Assembly: GCA_023382535.1 (NCBI GenBank)
Contig: JAHDWA010000050.1
Coordinates: 1 to 64,000 of the forward strand
Direction: 5' to 3'
From: Anaerolineae bacterium
GTDB lineage: Bacteria; Chloroflexota; Anaerolineae; 4572-78; J111
Length of the DNA: 64,000 nucleotides
Position 1 is the first letter of the stretch. Every line of letters starts with the position of its first letter. The position numbers and the translations under genes were made by a program. Positions 26,764 through 35,284 of the stretch are shown here, in pieces. The notes beneath the pieces are model-generated. The model worked only from the letters and a program-made list of their open reading frames with translations. It did no database searches and was not told the origin of the DNA.

Positions 26764-26819
26764 CCCACCCCAGCCCTTCTCCTTGTAGGGGGAGGGCTGG
26801 GAAGAGGGGTGAGGGTCTG
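26764..26819. repeat. Intergenic repeat of the CCCAGCCCT...AGGGCTGGG type
   Basis: A short inverted repeat (CCCAGCCCTTCTCC then GGGGGAGGGCTGGG), followed by AAGAGGGGTGAGGG, resembles a class of small interspersed intergenic elements seen in many bacteria. It follows the truncated isomerase and precedes the histidine kinase gene. Confidence 0.45.
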
Positions 26820-26839
26820 GTTTCGAGGGAGAAACGCAG

Positions 26840-29098
26840 ATGCTAAAACAAGAATTTGGAAGATCGGACGATCTGGCCTACCTGCGGGCGGAGTCGCTCC
26901 GGCCGGTGTTGTATGGGTTAATGGTGGTTCTGTATCTCTGGTATATGGTGGTCTTCCAGCCGGTTAATCAGGTTAAAGCCGCCGGATGGGGGCCGGTGGT
27001 CCTGCTGGGAGGAGGCCTGGCGGTTGCCTTCATCACCAGAAAAAGGAACATCTCGTTTGCCTCGGCGGCCCTTATCCTGGGGATGATCACGGCGATTCTT
27101 TATACCATGTGGTTGACCAACGCCGTCGCTCTGCCTTACCTGTTGGCAGTAGCCGTCAGTTTGACCGGCCTGTTATTTAGCCTGAGAGTTGTCGTGGGCA
27201 TGACCGCGCTGTGTGGCGCCGCAGTGATGGCCATCGGGTCTCTCCACTGGGGACATTCCCTTTTCTCCGGCGAGGTGTTATCTCCCGTATTGGTGATTGT
27301 GCTCCAGGGAAGTCTATCCTCGCTGACCGTTCGGAACCTGTACCTGACCCTTTACTGGGCCTGGGATCGAGCGATGGCCGTGCAGCGCAACGAGGAAATG
27401 CTGCTTGACCGCCAGGGGGAGCTGGCCCGCGCTTTAAAAGCCCTCGACGTAGCCTACAAGCAGTTAGAACATCTGAATTATGATTTGGCCAGGGCGCGCG
27501 AGGCGGCCGAAGAGGCGAAATGGGCCAAGCAGCAGTTTGCCACCAATATCAGCCACGAATTACGCACCCCGTTGAACGTGATCCTGGCCTTTAGCGAGAT
27601 GATGTATCTATCGCCAGGCAGCTACAGTGTGCCTCTTCCGCCGGCCTACCGGGGCGACATCCGCGAAATCTATCGCAGCAGCAAACATTTGCTCAAGCTG
27701 ACCGAAGATGTGCTAAGCCTATCGAAAATTGAAGCCAGGGAGATGAAAATCCATCCTGAGCCGGTCCGACTGCCAGAAATTGTGACCGAGGTGCTGGGCA
27801 TGATCCGGCCCCTGCTGCGCGGGAAGGATGTCGAACTCCGGGCCGAATTACCCGGTGAGCTGCCTCCGGTAGTGATTGACCGGGTCAGAATAGGACAGGT
27901 CCTGCTGAACCTTTTGAATAACGCCCGGCGTTTTACCGAAAACGGGAACATTACGGTCTCGGCTGACCTTGAAGCCGAGCATGTGAAAGTTACCGTCGCC
28001 GACACCGGCGCCGGGATTCCGCCCGATAAACTTAACCAGGTCTTTAAGGAATTCCGCCAGCTTGAGAACCTGGGTTCACTCCAACAAGATGGGACCGGAT
28101 TAGGACTGGCCATCAGCAAGCGTTTTGTCGAGATGCACGGCGGGAGGATCTGGGCCGAAAGCGAGGGCCTGCCGGGCCGGGGCAGCCGTTTTTACTTTAC
28201 CCTACCCCGGCGAGAATTCCAGCCTGTCGAGGCCGGGCCGCGAGAGCCGCTGCCGCTGGTGAGAACGCCTTCGGGGCGAGGCTGGACCATCCTTCTGTTA
28301 GATCAAGACCCTTACGTTGCCCGGATGTTAGAGGAAGGTCTGGAAGATTTCCAGGTAGTCGTGGTGAAAAATGTGGCCGAAGTGCCCGGCCTTATCCAGG
28401 AAAAGCATGTTCGGGCCATTGTGTTAAACCAGGCGCAGCCGAGCCTGGCCTGGCCGCAAATGCTGGAGCTTCGGGCGCAGCCGGGCGATATTTCGACGCC
28501 GCTCATCCTTTGCCCGCTGGTTGGCCCCCGGCATTTGGGGCAGGCGCTGGGGATCAAGAATTACCTGGTCAAACCCGTCACCCGCGAGGCGCTGGGTGAA
28601 TTGATCAACCGGCTGGATCGGCCCATTGGCCGCATTTTGGTGATTGACGATGATCCCCGTATGGCAAACTTATTAATGCGCTTGTTGGCAGATATGGGAG
28701 AGCACGAACTTAGCTGGGCGGCTAATGGGCAGGAGGGGCTGCAAAAATTGCAGGCGGCCCCCCTGCCGGACCTGGTGTTGATGGATTTAGGGATGCCGGA
28801 GATGGACGGTTATAATTTGCTGGCCCGTATACGTGAAGATCCCTGTCTGGATCACCTGCCGGTGGCGGTAATCACAGCTCACACCGGCAGCCCGGAAGAA
28901 GAACGTCGGCTGGGCGGCAAGTCGTTCTTTATCACCCAGCCGGCCGGCTTCAGCAATGACGAAGTTTTGCACTACTTGCGCTACACGCTCGAAGCGGTCG
29001 CGGTCTGTGGGCCGTCACGCCGGATTACTCAGGTGGTCGAGGGTGGCGAGCAGGTCGGCCTGAAGCACGGGCTTTTGCAAATAGGCAGCAGCGCCTAA
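26840..29098 (+). CDS. Hybrid sensor histidine kinase with two degenerate receiver domains
   Basis: A 752-residue protein. Residues of about 20-165 carry five or six membrane segments with little outside the membrane. A coiled coil leads to the HisKA box (TNISHELRTPLN, His about 239). The ATPase domain has LLNLLNNARRF (N box), VADTGAGIPP and GTGLGLAISKRF. Two receiver domains follow. The first lacks the phospho-acceptor Asp (VLNQAQPS) but keeps LVKPV. The second keeps the acidic pocket and Asp (LVIDDDPR, LMDLGMPEMDG) but has lost the conserved Lys-Pro (SFFITQPAG). Its last 28 codons overlap the convergent gene at 29015-30214. GAGGGAGAA precedes the start. Confidence 0.88.
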   Translation: MLKQEFGRSDDLAYLRAESLRPVLYGLMVVLYLWYMVVFQPVNQVKAAGWGPVVLLGGGLAVAFITRKRNISFASAALILGMITAILYTMWLTNAVALPYLLAVAVSLTGLLFSLRVVVGMTALCGAAVMAIGSLHWGHSLFSGEVLSPVLVIVLQGSLSSLTVRNLYLTLYWAWDRAMAVQRNEEMLLDRQGELARALKALDVAYKQLEHLNYDLARAREAAEEAKWAKQQFATNISHELRTPLNVILAFSEMMYLSPGSYSVPLPPAYRGDIREIYRSSKHLLKLTEDVLSLSKIEAREMKIHPEPVRLPEIVTEVLGMIRPLLRGKDVELRAELPGELPPVVIDRVRIGQVLLNLLNNARRFTENGNITVSADLEAEHVKVTVADTGAGIPPDKLNQVFKEFRQLENLGSLQQDGTGLGLAISKRFVEMHGGRIWAESEGLPGRGSRFYFTLPRREFQPVEAGPREPLPLVRTPSGRGWTILLLDQDPYVARMLEEGLEDFQVVVVKNVAEVPGLIQEKHVRAIVLNQAQPSLAWPQMLELRAQPGDISTPLILCPLVGPRHLGQALGIKNYLVKPVTREALGELINRLDRPIGRILVIDDDPRMANLLMRLLADMGEHELSWAANGQEGLQKLQAAPLPDLVLMDLGMPEMDGYNLLARIREDPCLDHLPVAVITAHTGSPEEERRLGGKSFFITQPAGFSNDEVLHYLRYTLEAVAVCGPSRRITQVVEGGEQVGLKHGLLQIGSSA

Positions 29099-30214
29099 TA
29101 AACGGGCCAGGTCTGGGTCTTCCAGCACCGAGCAGATGACAACCGGAATGGGCTGCGTCGCTGGGTCGGCTTTGAGGGCATGCAGGATTTCCCAGCCATC
29201 CTGACCGGGGATCATCACGTCGAGCGTAATAACCGAGGGATGCATCTCACGAGCCACTGCCAGGGCTTCCTCCCCGGTAGCGACCCCAACCACCTGATAA
29301 TTATATTCGGCCAGATAGCGGTTGAAGACCTGAGTGACGGCCTGGTTATCATCCACCACCAGCACCACTTTCTCTGCACCGGCCGGAAAATCAAACCGAT
29401 AGGTACAACGATGCTCGTTTAGCTCAAAGGTCTGCCAACGTCCATGCAATGGCTCAAGCAGATGGGAAATCGGCTCCAGCGCCGGCTTCTGGGCGCGCGC
29501 CGCAGCCTCTACTCCAGACAGGTCAAACTCAGCCGTCAATTCCGCCGCCACGGTACGTCTCTCGTGAGAGAGACGCAGATGGATCTGTTGGCTGCCCGGC
29601 TGGGTAATGAGCTGGCTCAGAGCCGTGAGAAAGACCTGGCGTAAAAGCGTCCGGCTGCCGTAAATCACCGGCAGCCTGTCCGGTAGGTCCCAGGAGAGGT
29701 TAACGCCCTGCTGTTGGGCCACCGGACCCATCAGCTCAAGGACCCCCTGAGCAACTTCTCTGGGGTCTACGGCGCGATGGCGGGAACGAAAACGCTCAAG
29801 TTCATCATCCAACATATTCTCCGGTTGGGGAGGGGCAGGCTCTGGTTGAGGTACTTTTTCCAACAGCGAACCAGCCAGCATCTCGATAGCCTTTTGCTGC
29901 TGGCGGAAGAATTGGCGGCGGCTGTAGCCCAACTCCTGCATAATCTCGGCCAGGGTGCGCTCTTCGACGTAGCGATACACCAGCAGCAAATAGTACTCGG
30001 CCTGCGAAGCGCCTTTGGTGGGGGTATCAGCAGGGTTCAGAGCTTCAATTCCCTCTAACAGCAGCCGGTGCAGCCGTTGAGCCCGATTAGGGCCTCTTTG
30101 TTCCGCCTCCGGCCAACAGTGTTGGGCCAAAGCGTGGCCTTCAAGATAGGGGAAATCATACAGATGGCTCAGGGCATCTTTGAGTTGTTGGAGAAATTCT
30201 GACTCGGTCGCCAT
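29015..30214 (-). CDS. Response-regulator-like protein: HTH, histidine-kinase-like ATPase remnant and receiver
   Basis: A 399-residue protein from the ATG at 30214, which has AGAAGG seven bases upstream. Residues of about 60-120 look like a sigma region-4 type helix-turn-helix (ERTLAEIMQELGYSRRQFFRQQQKAIEML). The middle (SWDLPDRLPVIYGSRTLLRQVFLTALSQLI) resembles the start and N box of a HATPase domain, without clear G boxes. The C-terminus is a complete receiver: VVLVVDDNQAVTQVF, ITLDVMIPGQDGWEIL, VVICSV and AYLQKPV. It is convergent with the hybrid kinase gene and overlaps it. A signalling partnership is likely; the order of domains is unusual. Confidence 0.75.
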   Translation of the reverse strand: MATESEFLQQLKDALSHLYDFPYLEGHALAQHCWPEAEQRGPNRAQRLHRLLLEGIEALNPADTPTKGASQAEYYLLLVYRYVEERTLAEIMQELGYSRRQFFRQQQKAIEMLAGSLLEKVPQPEPAPPQPENMLDDELERFRSRHRAVDPREVAQGVLELMGPVAQQQGVNLSWDLPDRLPVIYGSRTLLRQVFLTALSQLITQPGSQQIHLRLSHERRTVAAELTAEFDLSGVEAAARAQKPALEPISHLLEPLHGRWQTFELNEHRCTYRFDFPAGAEKVVLVVDDNQAVTQVFNRYLAEYNYQVVGVATGEEALAVAREMHPSVITLDVMIPGQDGWEILHALKADPATQPIPVVICSVLEDPDLARLLGAAAYLQKPVLQADLLATLDHLSNPA

Positions 30215-30233
30215 TGACATCCTTCTGAGGAGA

Positions 30234-30239
30234 ATTATA
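30234..30239 (-). promoter_or_regulatory. TATAAT box upstream of the response-regulator gene
   Basis: A perfect -10 hexamer on the minus strand ends about 20 bases before the ATG at 30214. A transcript from it would have a very short leader. The -35 region matches poorly. Confidence 0.25.
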
Positions 30240-30345
30240 GCATGTCCGAAATTTACCGGAAAACCTGGCACTCATTTGACACTCCCCCGGCACAAATTGA
30301 TGGCGTTAGGCGCTGAGTTCGATTATGATGAGTTTAGGCGAAAAT

Positions 30346-30396
30346 GGAGGGCAGACTTCAGCCTGTCCCCTTGAAGCAGACTGAAGTCCGCCCTCC
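30346..30396. other. Imperfect inverted repeat in the gap before the sugar ABC operon
   Basis: GGAGGGC-A-GACTTCAG (30346-30361) pairs with CTGAAGTC-C-GCCCTCC (30381-30396), leaving one mismatch and a 19-base loop. It lies between two divergent genes, where a terminator has no obvious client, so a small mobile repeat is possible. The rest of the 337-base gap (30215-30551) holds only the promoter described next. Confidence 0.4.
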
Positions 30397-30474
30397 AAAA
30401 ACGTCACGAATTGAGGCAAAGCTGGACTGACAGCAATGATGAGAGGAGGTAAGCGAGCACGATAATCAGAGAGG

Positions 30475-30503
30475 TTGAGCACAGCGGGTTATTTATCTAA
30501 AAT
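30475..30503 (+). promoter_or_regulatory. Promoter of the sugar ABC transporter operon
   Basis: TTGAGC (30475-30480) and TAAAAT (30498-30503) are 17 bases apart. Transcription would start near 30510, about 40 bases before the ATG at 30552, with AAGGAGG in between. No obvious operator palindrome overlaps it. Confidence 0.55.
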
Positions 30504-30551
30504 TGTAGAGTCACTTCACCCATTATTAGTTTTGCTCAAGGAGGATTTTCA

Positions 30552-32126
30552 ATGAAGAAAATAGTAAGTATACTACTGTTGCTGGTGTTGGGGTTAACCC
30601 TGGCTCCTTTGCCCATTCAGGCTCAGGCCGAGGTAGCCTGCGAAAATGAAGTCGTAGTGCAGGCTTCTGACTTTTTATCAACCATTGCCGACAAGTATTA
30701 CGGCAATATTCAGGCGTACCCGGCCATTGTTGACGCGACTAATGCTAAAGCTAAAACGGACAAAAGCTTTGCCACCATTGACGACGCCAACGTAATCGAG
30801 CCAGGCTGGAAGCTCTGTATCCCCAGCGCCGAAGACGCCCAGGCGATGTTCGGCCAGAGCCTGCCGGCGATGGCAGCGGCCGCCCCGGCCAGCGGCGAAA
30901 AGATTGAACTGCGCCTGATCTGGTGGGGGTCGCAAGATCGCCACGACCGGACCATCAAGGCGATTGAGCTGTACGAGTCTCTCAACCCCAATGTTGATAT
31001 CGTTTACGAATTTTCGAACTTCGCCGACTATTGGACCAAGGCAGCCACCCAGGCGGCTGGCGGCAATCTACCGGATGTGATGCAGCACGATTATGCCCGC
31101 ATCGAGGAATATGTGGCCAGAGATTTGTTAATGCCCCTGGACAACTACGTGGCCTCCGGTGCGATAGACCTGGCCGACGTCCCCAGCGCCAGCATCAACG
31201 GCGGCAGGGTTGGCGGCACTTTGTACGGGATTAACCTGGGCAATAACTCGTTTTCGGTGATTATGGATACCGATGCCTTTGCCAAAGCCGGTCTGGAAAT
31301 ACCCCCCGATAATTGGACCTGGCAAGATTTTGAACAGACCATTATGACCCTGCATGAGAAGTTAGGCATCTGGGGCATTGGTTCAGATTTGTATAACCGC
31401 AACAGCAGGAATGTTTGGTATACGATGTTCCAGGGCTATGGGACTTGCCCCTTCTCGGCCGATGGGACCAAGCTTGGCTATACGGATGACCAGCCCTTCA
31501 TTGACATGTTCAACATGTTCCTCCGTCTCCAGGATGCCGGGGCTGCGCCTAGCCGCGAAGACGTGCTGGCCCGGTTCGACAATGTCGGCCCTGAAGGTTC
31601 TGCGATTATCAGCGGGGAAGCCGCCCAGGTGATGTACTGGAGCAACCAGATTGTGGCCATTCAAAACGCTGCCGGCGAAGGGCGCAACTTCCTCCTGCAT
31701 ACGTTACCCCGGCCCGAAGGCGGGGTGTCATCCAACTACCTCAAGCCTTCGATGTTCTTCTCCATCACCAAACATGCCCAACATCCCGACGAAGCGGCTA
31801 AATTTATCAACTGGTTTACCAACGATGTCGAAGCCAACAAGATTTTGATGGCCGAACGCGGCGTGCCCATTTCGCCCCAGATTCAAGAGGCCCTGGCGCC
31901 TGAATTGGGGAAATCTCAAAAAGCTATGTTCGATTTCTTGAAAAAGATTGAGGCCGACAGCAGCCCCATTTGCCCGCCCGACCCGGCCGGCGCCGGCGAT
32001 GTTGACACCAACGTTTATATCCCGGAGGTCATTGACCCGGTCATGTTTAAGACCGTTACCCCGGAACAGGCAGCGACCGTATTCCGGGAAAAGGCCAACG
32101 AAATTCTGGCGGCGGCCAAAGAATAG
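30552..32126 (+). CDS. LysM-fused sugar ABC transporter substrate-binding protein
   Basis: A 524-residue exported protein. The signal peptide (residues 1-25, ending PIQAQA) has no lipobox cysteine. Residues of about 28-82 form a LysM-like module (VVVQASDFLSTIADKYYGNI, then VIEPGWKLCIP), which usually binds peptidoglycan or GlcNAc chains. From residue 115 it is a family 1 sugar-binding protein (LRLIWWGSQDRHDRTIKAIE, then DVMQHDYARIEEY). The LysM may tether the binding protein near the wall in place of a lipid anchor. Two CUT1 permeases follow. No ATPase gene is in the operon, so it must use a shared one elsewhere. Confidence 0.88.
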   Translation: MKKIVSILLLLVLGLTLAPLPIQAQAEVACENEVVVQASDFLSTIADKYYGNIQAYPAIVDATNAKAKTDKSFATIDDANVIEPGWKLCIPSAEDAQAMFGQSLPAMAAAAPASGEKIELRLIWWGSQDRHDRTIKAIELYESLNPNVDIVYEFSNFADYWTKAATQAAGGNLPDVMQHDYARIEEYVARDLLMPLDNYVASGAIDLADVPSASINGGRVGGTLYGINLGNNSFSVIMDTDAFAKAGLEIPPDNWTWQDFEQTIMTLHEKLGIWGIGSDLYNRNSRNVWYTMFQGYGTCPFSADGTKLGYTDDQPFIDMFNMFLRLQDAGAAPSREDVLARFDNVGPEGSAIISGEAAQVMYWSNQIVAIQNAAGEGRNFLLHTLPRPEGGVSSNYLKPSMFFSITKHAQHPDEAAKFINWFTNDVEANKILMAERGVPISPQIQEALAPELGKSQKAMFDFLKKIEADSSPICPPDPAGAGDVDTNVYIPEVIDPVMFKTVTPEQAATVFREKANEILAAAKE

Positions 32127-32160
32127 CCAAATCATCTCAATAGCTTTAACTCTCTCGTAT

Positions 32161-32204
32161 GGGGGATTAGGAGGCACCGGCCAAGTGACACCTCCTAATC
32201 CCCC
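32161..32204 (+). other. Strong stem-loop between SBP and permease genes
   Basis: GGGGGATTAGGAGG (32161-32174) and CCTCCTAATCCCCC (32191-32204) are perfect complements with a 16-base loop. No T run follows. Such hairpins after a binding-protein gene often block 3' decay and reduce read-through, giving more binding protein than permease. Confidence 0.65.
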
Positions 32205-32246
32205 GGCAACAGTCAATTCCCTTAACTACGACGACAGGGGATAGTG

Positions 32247-33224
32247 ATGACAAGCAGGCTTGAACAAGCTTTTCCGGTCAAAGTATCGTTGGGCCAGCGC
32301 CTCAAAACAGCGCTGACCTTCAAAAAGAAAAGCGGCCTGAGACAGGACAACTGGGCCGGGTATCTGTTTATTTCGCCCTGGCTGATTGGCTTTTTCGCGC
32401 TGGTCCTGTTACCCATTCTGGCCTCTTTTGCGCTGGCCTTTACCGACTACGACATTTTATCTCCGCCCAAATGGGTGGGGTTAGCCAATTTTGAGCGCAT
32501 GTTTACCGACGACGTCAGATATTGGCGCTCGGTACGCTCCACCTTTTACTATGTTTTCGTCGCCGTGCCGCTGCGCCTGGCCTTTGCCCTGGCGGTGGCA
32601 ATGCTCCTAAACAGCGGGCGGAAGCTGGTCGGCCTCTATCGAGCCGCTTATTACGCGCCGTCTATTGTGGGCGGCAGCGTGGCGATTGTGGTCATGTGGC
32701 GTCAGATCTTCGGTAATCAGGGAGTGGTTAACTTTATATTAGCCTTGTTTGGATTGCCTGTTTATAGCTGGTTGGGCAGCCCCAGGACCGCTATCTGGAC
32801 CCTGATCATCCTGGCGGCCTGGCAATTTGGCTCGCCCATGTTAATTTTCCTGGCCGGCCTCAAGCAAATTCCCAACGAATATTATGAGGCTGCTGCCATT
32901 GATGGGGCCGGAGCCTGGGACAAATTTTTAAAAATTACGCTGCCTCTATTGACCCCGATCATCTTCTTTAATTTAGTTATGCAAATCATCCACGGCTTTA
33001 TGGCCTTTACCCAGGCGTTCATTCTCAGCGGCGGCACCGGCAGCCCGTTGGATACGACCCTATTTTATGCGCTTTATCTTTATATCCGGGCTTTTGAAAC
33101 CTTTGAAATGGGTTACAGCTCGGCGATGGCCTGGGTGCTCTTGTTGGTCATTGCCTTCTTCACCGCCCTGATCTTTAAGTCATCGTCCCACTGGGTTTTC
33201 TACGAGTCGAAAGGGGGAGAATAG
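32247..33224 (+). CDS. Sugar ABC transporter permease (MalF/UgpA type)
   Basis: A permease of 325 residues from the ATG at 32247 (a GTG at 32244 is in frame), following AGGGG. It has six membrane segments and the EAA loop, EYYEAAAIDGAGAWDKFLKITLPLL, that contacts the ATPase. It belongs to the CUT1 family, which imports oligosaccharides or glycerol phosphate. It abuts the second permease gene, with no bases between the stop at 33224 and the next ATG, so the two are translated together and form a heterodimer. Confidence 0.93.
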   Translation: MTSRLEQAFPVKVSLGQRLKTALTFKKKSGLRQDNWAGYLFISPWLIGFFALVLLPILASFALAFTDYDILSPPKWVGLANFERMFTDDVRYWRSVRSTFYYVFVAVPLRLAFALAVAMLLNSGRKLVGLYRAAYYAPSIVGGSVAIVVMWRQIFGNQGVVNFILALFGLPVYSWLGSPRTAIWTLIILAAWQFGSPMLIFLAGLKQIPNEYYEAAAIDGAGAWDKFLKITLPLLTPIIFFNLVMQIIHGFMAFTQAFILSGGTGSPLDTTLFYALYLYIRAFETFEMGYSSAMAWVLLLVIAFFTALIFKSSSHWVFYESKGGE

Positions 33225-34112
33225 ATGAGTACATCCGCTGCCGTCGTCAGCCAGGCGCACCCGCAGAAGTTTAGCTATAAAAAATTAGCCCGCACTATTC
33301 TGTATCACACCGCAGTCGGGCTGTTTGGCTTTGTCATGATTTACCCGATTTTGTGGTTGTTTGCCAGTTCGTTTAAGTCTTCCAGCGAAATATGGACCAA
33401 TATTACCTCGCTTATCCCCAAAGACTTTTCCTTTCAAAACTATGTTACGGGCTGGGCCGGTTTTGGCGGCGTGACTTTTGCCACTTTTTACCTCAACTCG
33501 TTTATTTACTCGGCGGTCGGTACCATTGCCGTCGTCATGTCCTCGGCTGTGGTCGCCTATGGCTTTGCCCGGATTCGCTTTACCGGCCGAGCCTTTTGGT
33601 TTACCTGCATGATGCTAACCCTCATGCTGCCGGTCCAGGTGCAGATTATCCCCCAATACGTTATATTTAGCTGGCTGGGCTGGATCAACACTTTTTATCC
33701 GCTGCTGCTGCCCCGGTTTTTTGGACAGCCCTTTTTTATCTTTCTGATTATGCAGTTCATCCGGGGTATTCCCCGCGAGCTGGACGAAGCCGCCGAAATT
33801 GATGGCTGCAGCAAGGCCGGCATCTTTTTCAGGATCATTCTGCCCCTCACTCAACCGGCCCTGATTACATCGGCCATCTTCTCCTTTTATTGGACCTGGG
33901 AGGATTTTCTGACTCCCCTCATCTACTTAACCGATGTTAAGCGATTTACCGTCTCGGTCGCTTTAAGATCGTTTTCCGACCCGGGGTCGGCGACAGATTG
34001 GGGGGCCATCTTCGCTATGTCGGCCCTGTCATTAGTGCCGATTTTTATCGTCTTCTTCATCTTCCAGCGATATCTGGTCGAAGGGATCAGCACCAGCGGG
34101 CTAAAGGGTTAA
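33225..34112 (+). CDS. Sugar ABC transporter permease (MalG/UgpE type)
   Basis: A 295-residue permease with six membrane segments and the EAA loop ELDEAAEIDGCSKAGIFFRIILPL. It is the partner of the preceding permease. The cytoplasmic N-terminus is short and the C-terminus (FIFQRYLVEGISTSGLKG) is typical of MalG-like proteins. The next gene is an oxidoreductase 76 bases downstream, probably in the same operon, which may act on the imported sugar. Confidence 0.93.
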   Translation: MSTSAAVVSQAHPQKFSYKKLARTILYHTAVGLFGFVMIYPILWLFASSFKSSSEIWTNITSLIPKDFSFQNYVTGWAGFGGVTFATFYLNSFIYSAVGTIAVVMSSAVVAYGFARIRFTGRAFWFTCMMLTLMLPVQVQIIPQYVIFSWLGWINTFYPLLLPRFFGQPFFIFLIMQFIRGIPRELDEAAEIDGCSKAGIFFRIILPLTQPALITSAIFSFYWTWEDFLTPLIYLTDVKRFTVSVALRSFSDPGSATDWGAIFAMSALSLVPIFIVFFIFQRYLVEGISTSGLKG

Positions 34113-34188
34113 AATTTGCCGCCACCATTTCCACCGCTGTCTATCCTAAAAGCGCCGGCTCAGGCTTATAGAAGGGAGAATCTCCAGA

Positions 34189-35250
34189 ATGGTTGAAAAA
34201 TTACGGGTGGGCATCGTCGGCAGCGGCATTGGGCGATCCCATTTGCAGGCCTTTCACGCCTTGCCCGACCAATTTGAGGTGGTGGCGATTTGTGACATTG
34301 ACGCCGCCAGGGCGAAGGCTTTAGCAGAAGATTACCACGTTCCGCATATCGTCACCAGCCTGACCGATCTGTGCCAGATGGATACCCTGGACGTCATTGA
34401 CATATGCACCCCGCCCTTCTTGCACTACCCCCAGGCCCAACAGGTGTTGTCCGCCGGAAAGCATGCCATCTGTGAAAAACCGGTGGCCGCCTCGCTGCGA
34501 GAGATTGACGCGTTGCTCGCCCTGGAAGCGCAGTCGGGCAAACGGCTCATGCCTATTTTTCAATATCGCTTTGGCCACGGCATCCAAAAGCTCAAGCTGC
34601 TGATCGAAGCGGGTATCGCCGGGCCGGCCTACCTTACCACAGTCGAGACGGCTTGGCGGCGGCGAGCCGAATACTACGCGGTTCCCTGGCGCGGCAAGCG
34701 GGCAACGGAACTGGGCGGCGCGCTGGTTTCGCTGGCGATTCACGCGCATGATCTGGTCTATTATGTGCTTGGCCCGGCTAAGAGTGTCTTTGCCCGCGCC
34801 AAAACTATGGTCAACCCCATTGAAGTCGAAGATTGTGTGTCGGCCTCGCTGGAAATGGCCGATGGCTCCCTGGCCTCGTTGTCGGTCACCACCGGCTCGG
34901 CGGTCCAGATCAGCCGGCATCGCTTTTGCTTTAGCGGCTTAACCGCCGAAAGTCATACCGCCCCGTACACCAACAGCCATGACCCCTGGACCTTTACGGG
35001 CGACTCGCCGGAAATCCAGGCCAAAATCGTAGAAACCCTGGCCCGCTTCCAGCCTCGCCCCGAGCAATTCACCGGGCAGTTTGAGCGCTACTATCAGGCG
35101 CTCCGCCAGCAGACCGAACTCCCCGTTACCCTGGCCGATGCCCACGCCGCCCTGGAGCTTATCACTGCCCTTTACCACTCCGCCGAAACAGGCCAGGTGG
35201 TTGATTTGCCGCTAGCCAAAGATCATCCCAGATATGCCGGATGGCAGTAA
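34189..35250 (+). CDS. Gfo/Idh/MocA-family oxidoreductase (first)
   Basis: A 353-residue NAD(P)-dependent dehydrogenase. The Rossmann half has VGIVGSGIGRSHLQAFHALP and the family EKP motif (HAICEKPVAASLREID); the second half is the substrate-binding beta-sheet domain with ELGGALVSLAIHAHDLVYYVLG, whose His/Asp are near the catalytic site. It follows the sugar permeases, with GAAGGGAG upstream, so it likely oxidises a sugar or cyclitol brought in by that transporter. Specificity is unknown. Confidence 0.9.
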   Translation: MVEKLRVGIVGSGIGRSHLQAFHALPDQFEVVAICDIDAARAKALAEDYHVPHIVTSLTDLCQMDTLDVIDICTPPFLHYPQAQQVLSAGKHAICEKPVAASLREIDALLALEAQSGKRLMPIFQYRFGHGIQKLKLLIEAGIAGPAYLTTVETAWRRRAEYYAVPWRGKRATELGGALVSLAIHAHDLVYYVLGPAKSVFARAKTMVNPIEVEDCVSASLEMADGSLASLSVTTGSAVQISRHRFCFSGLTAESHTAPYTNSHDPWTFTGDSPEIQAKIVETLARFQPRPEQFTGQFERYYQALRQQTELPVTLADAHAALELITALYHSAETGQVVDLPLAKDHPRYAGWQ

Positions 35251-35284
35251 AAAGTTAGAACCTCTGCTTGACTCATGCGGCAAT

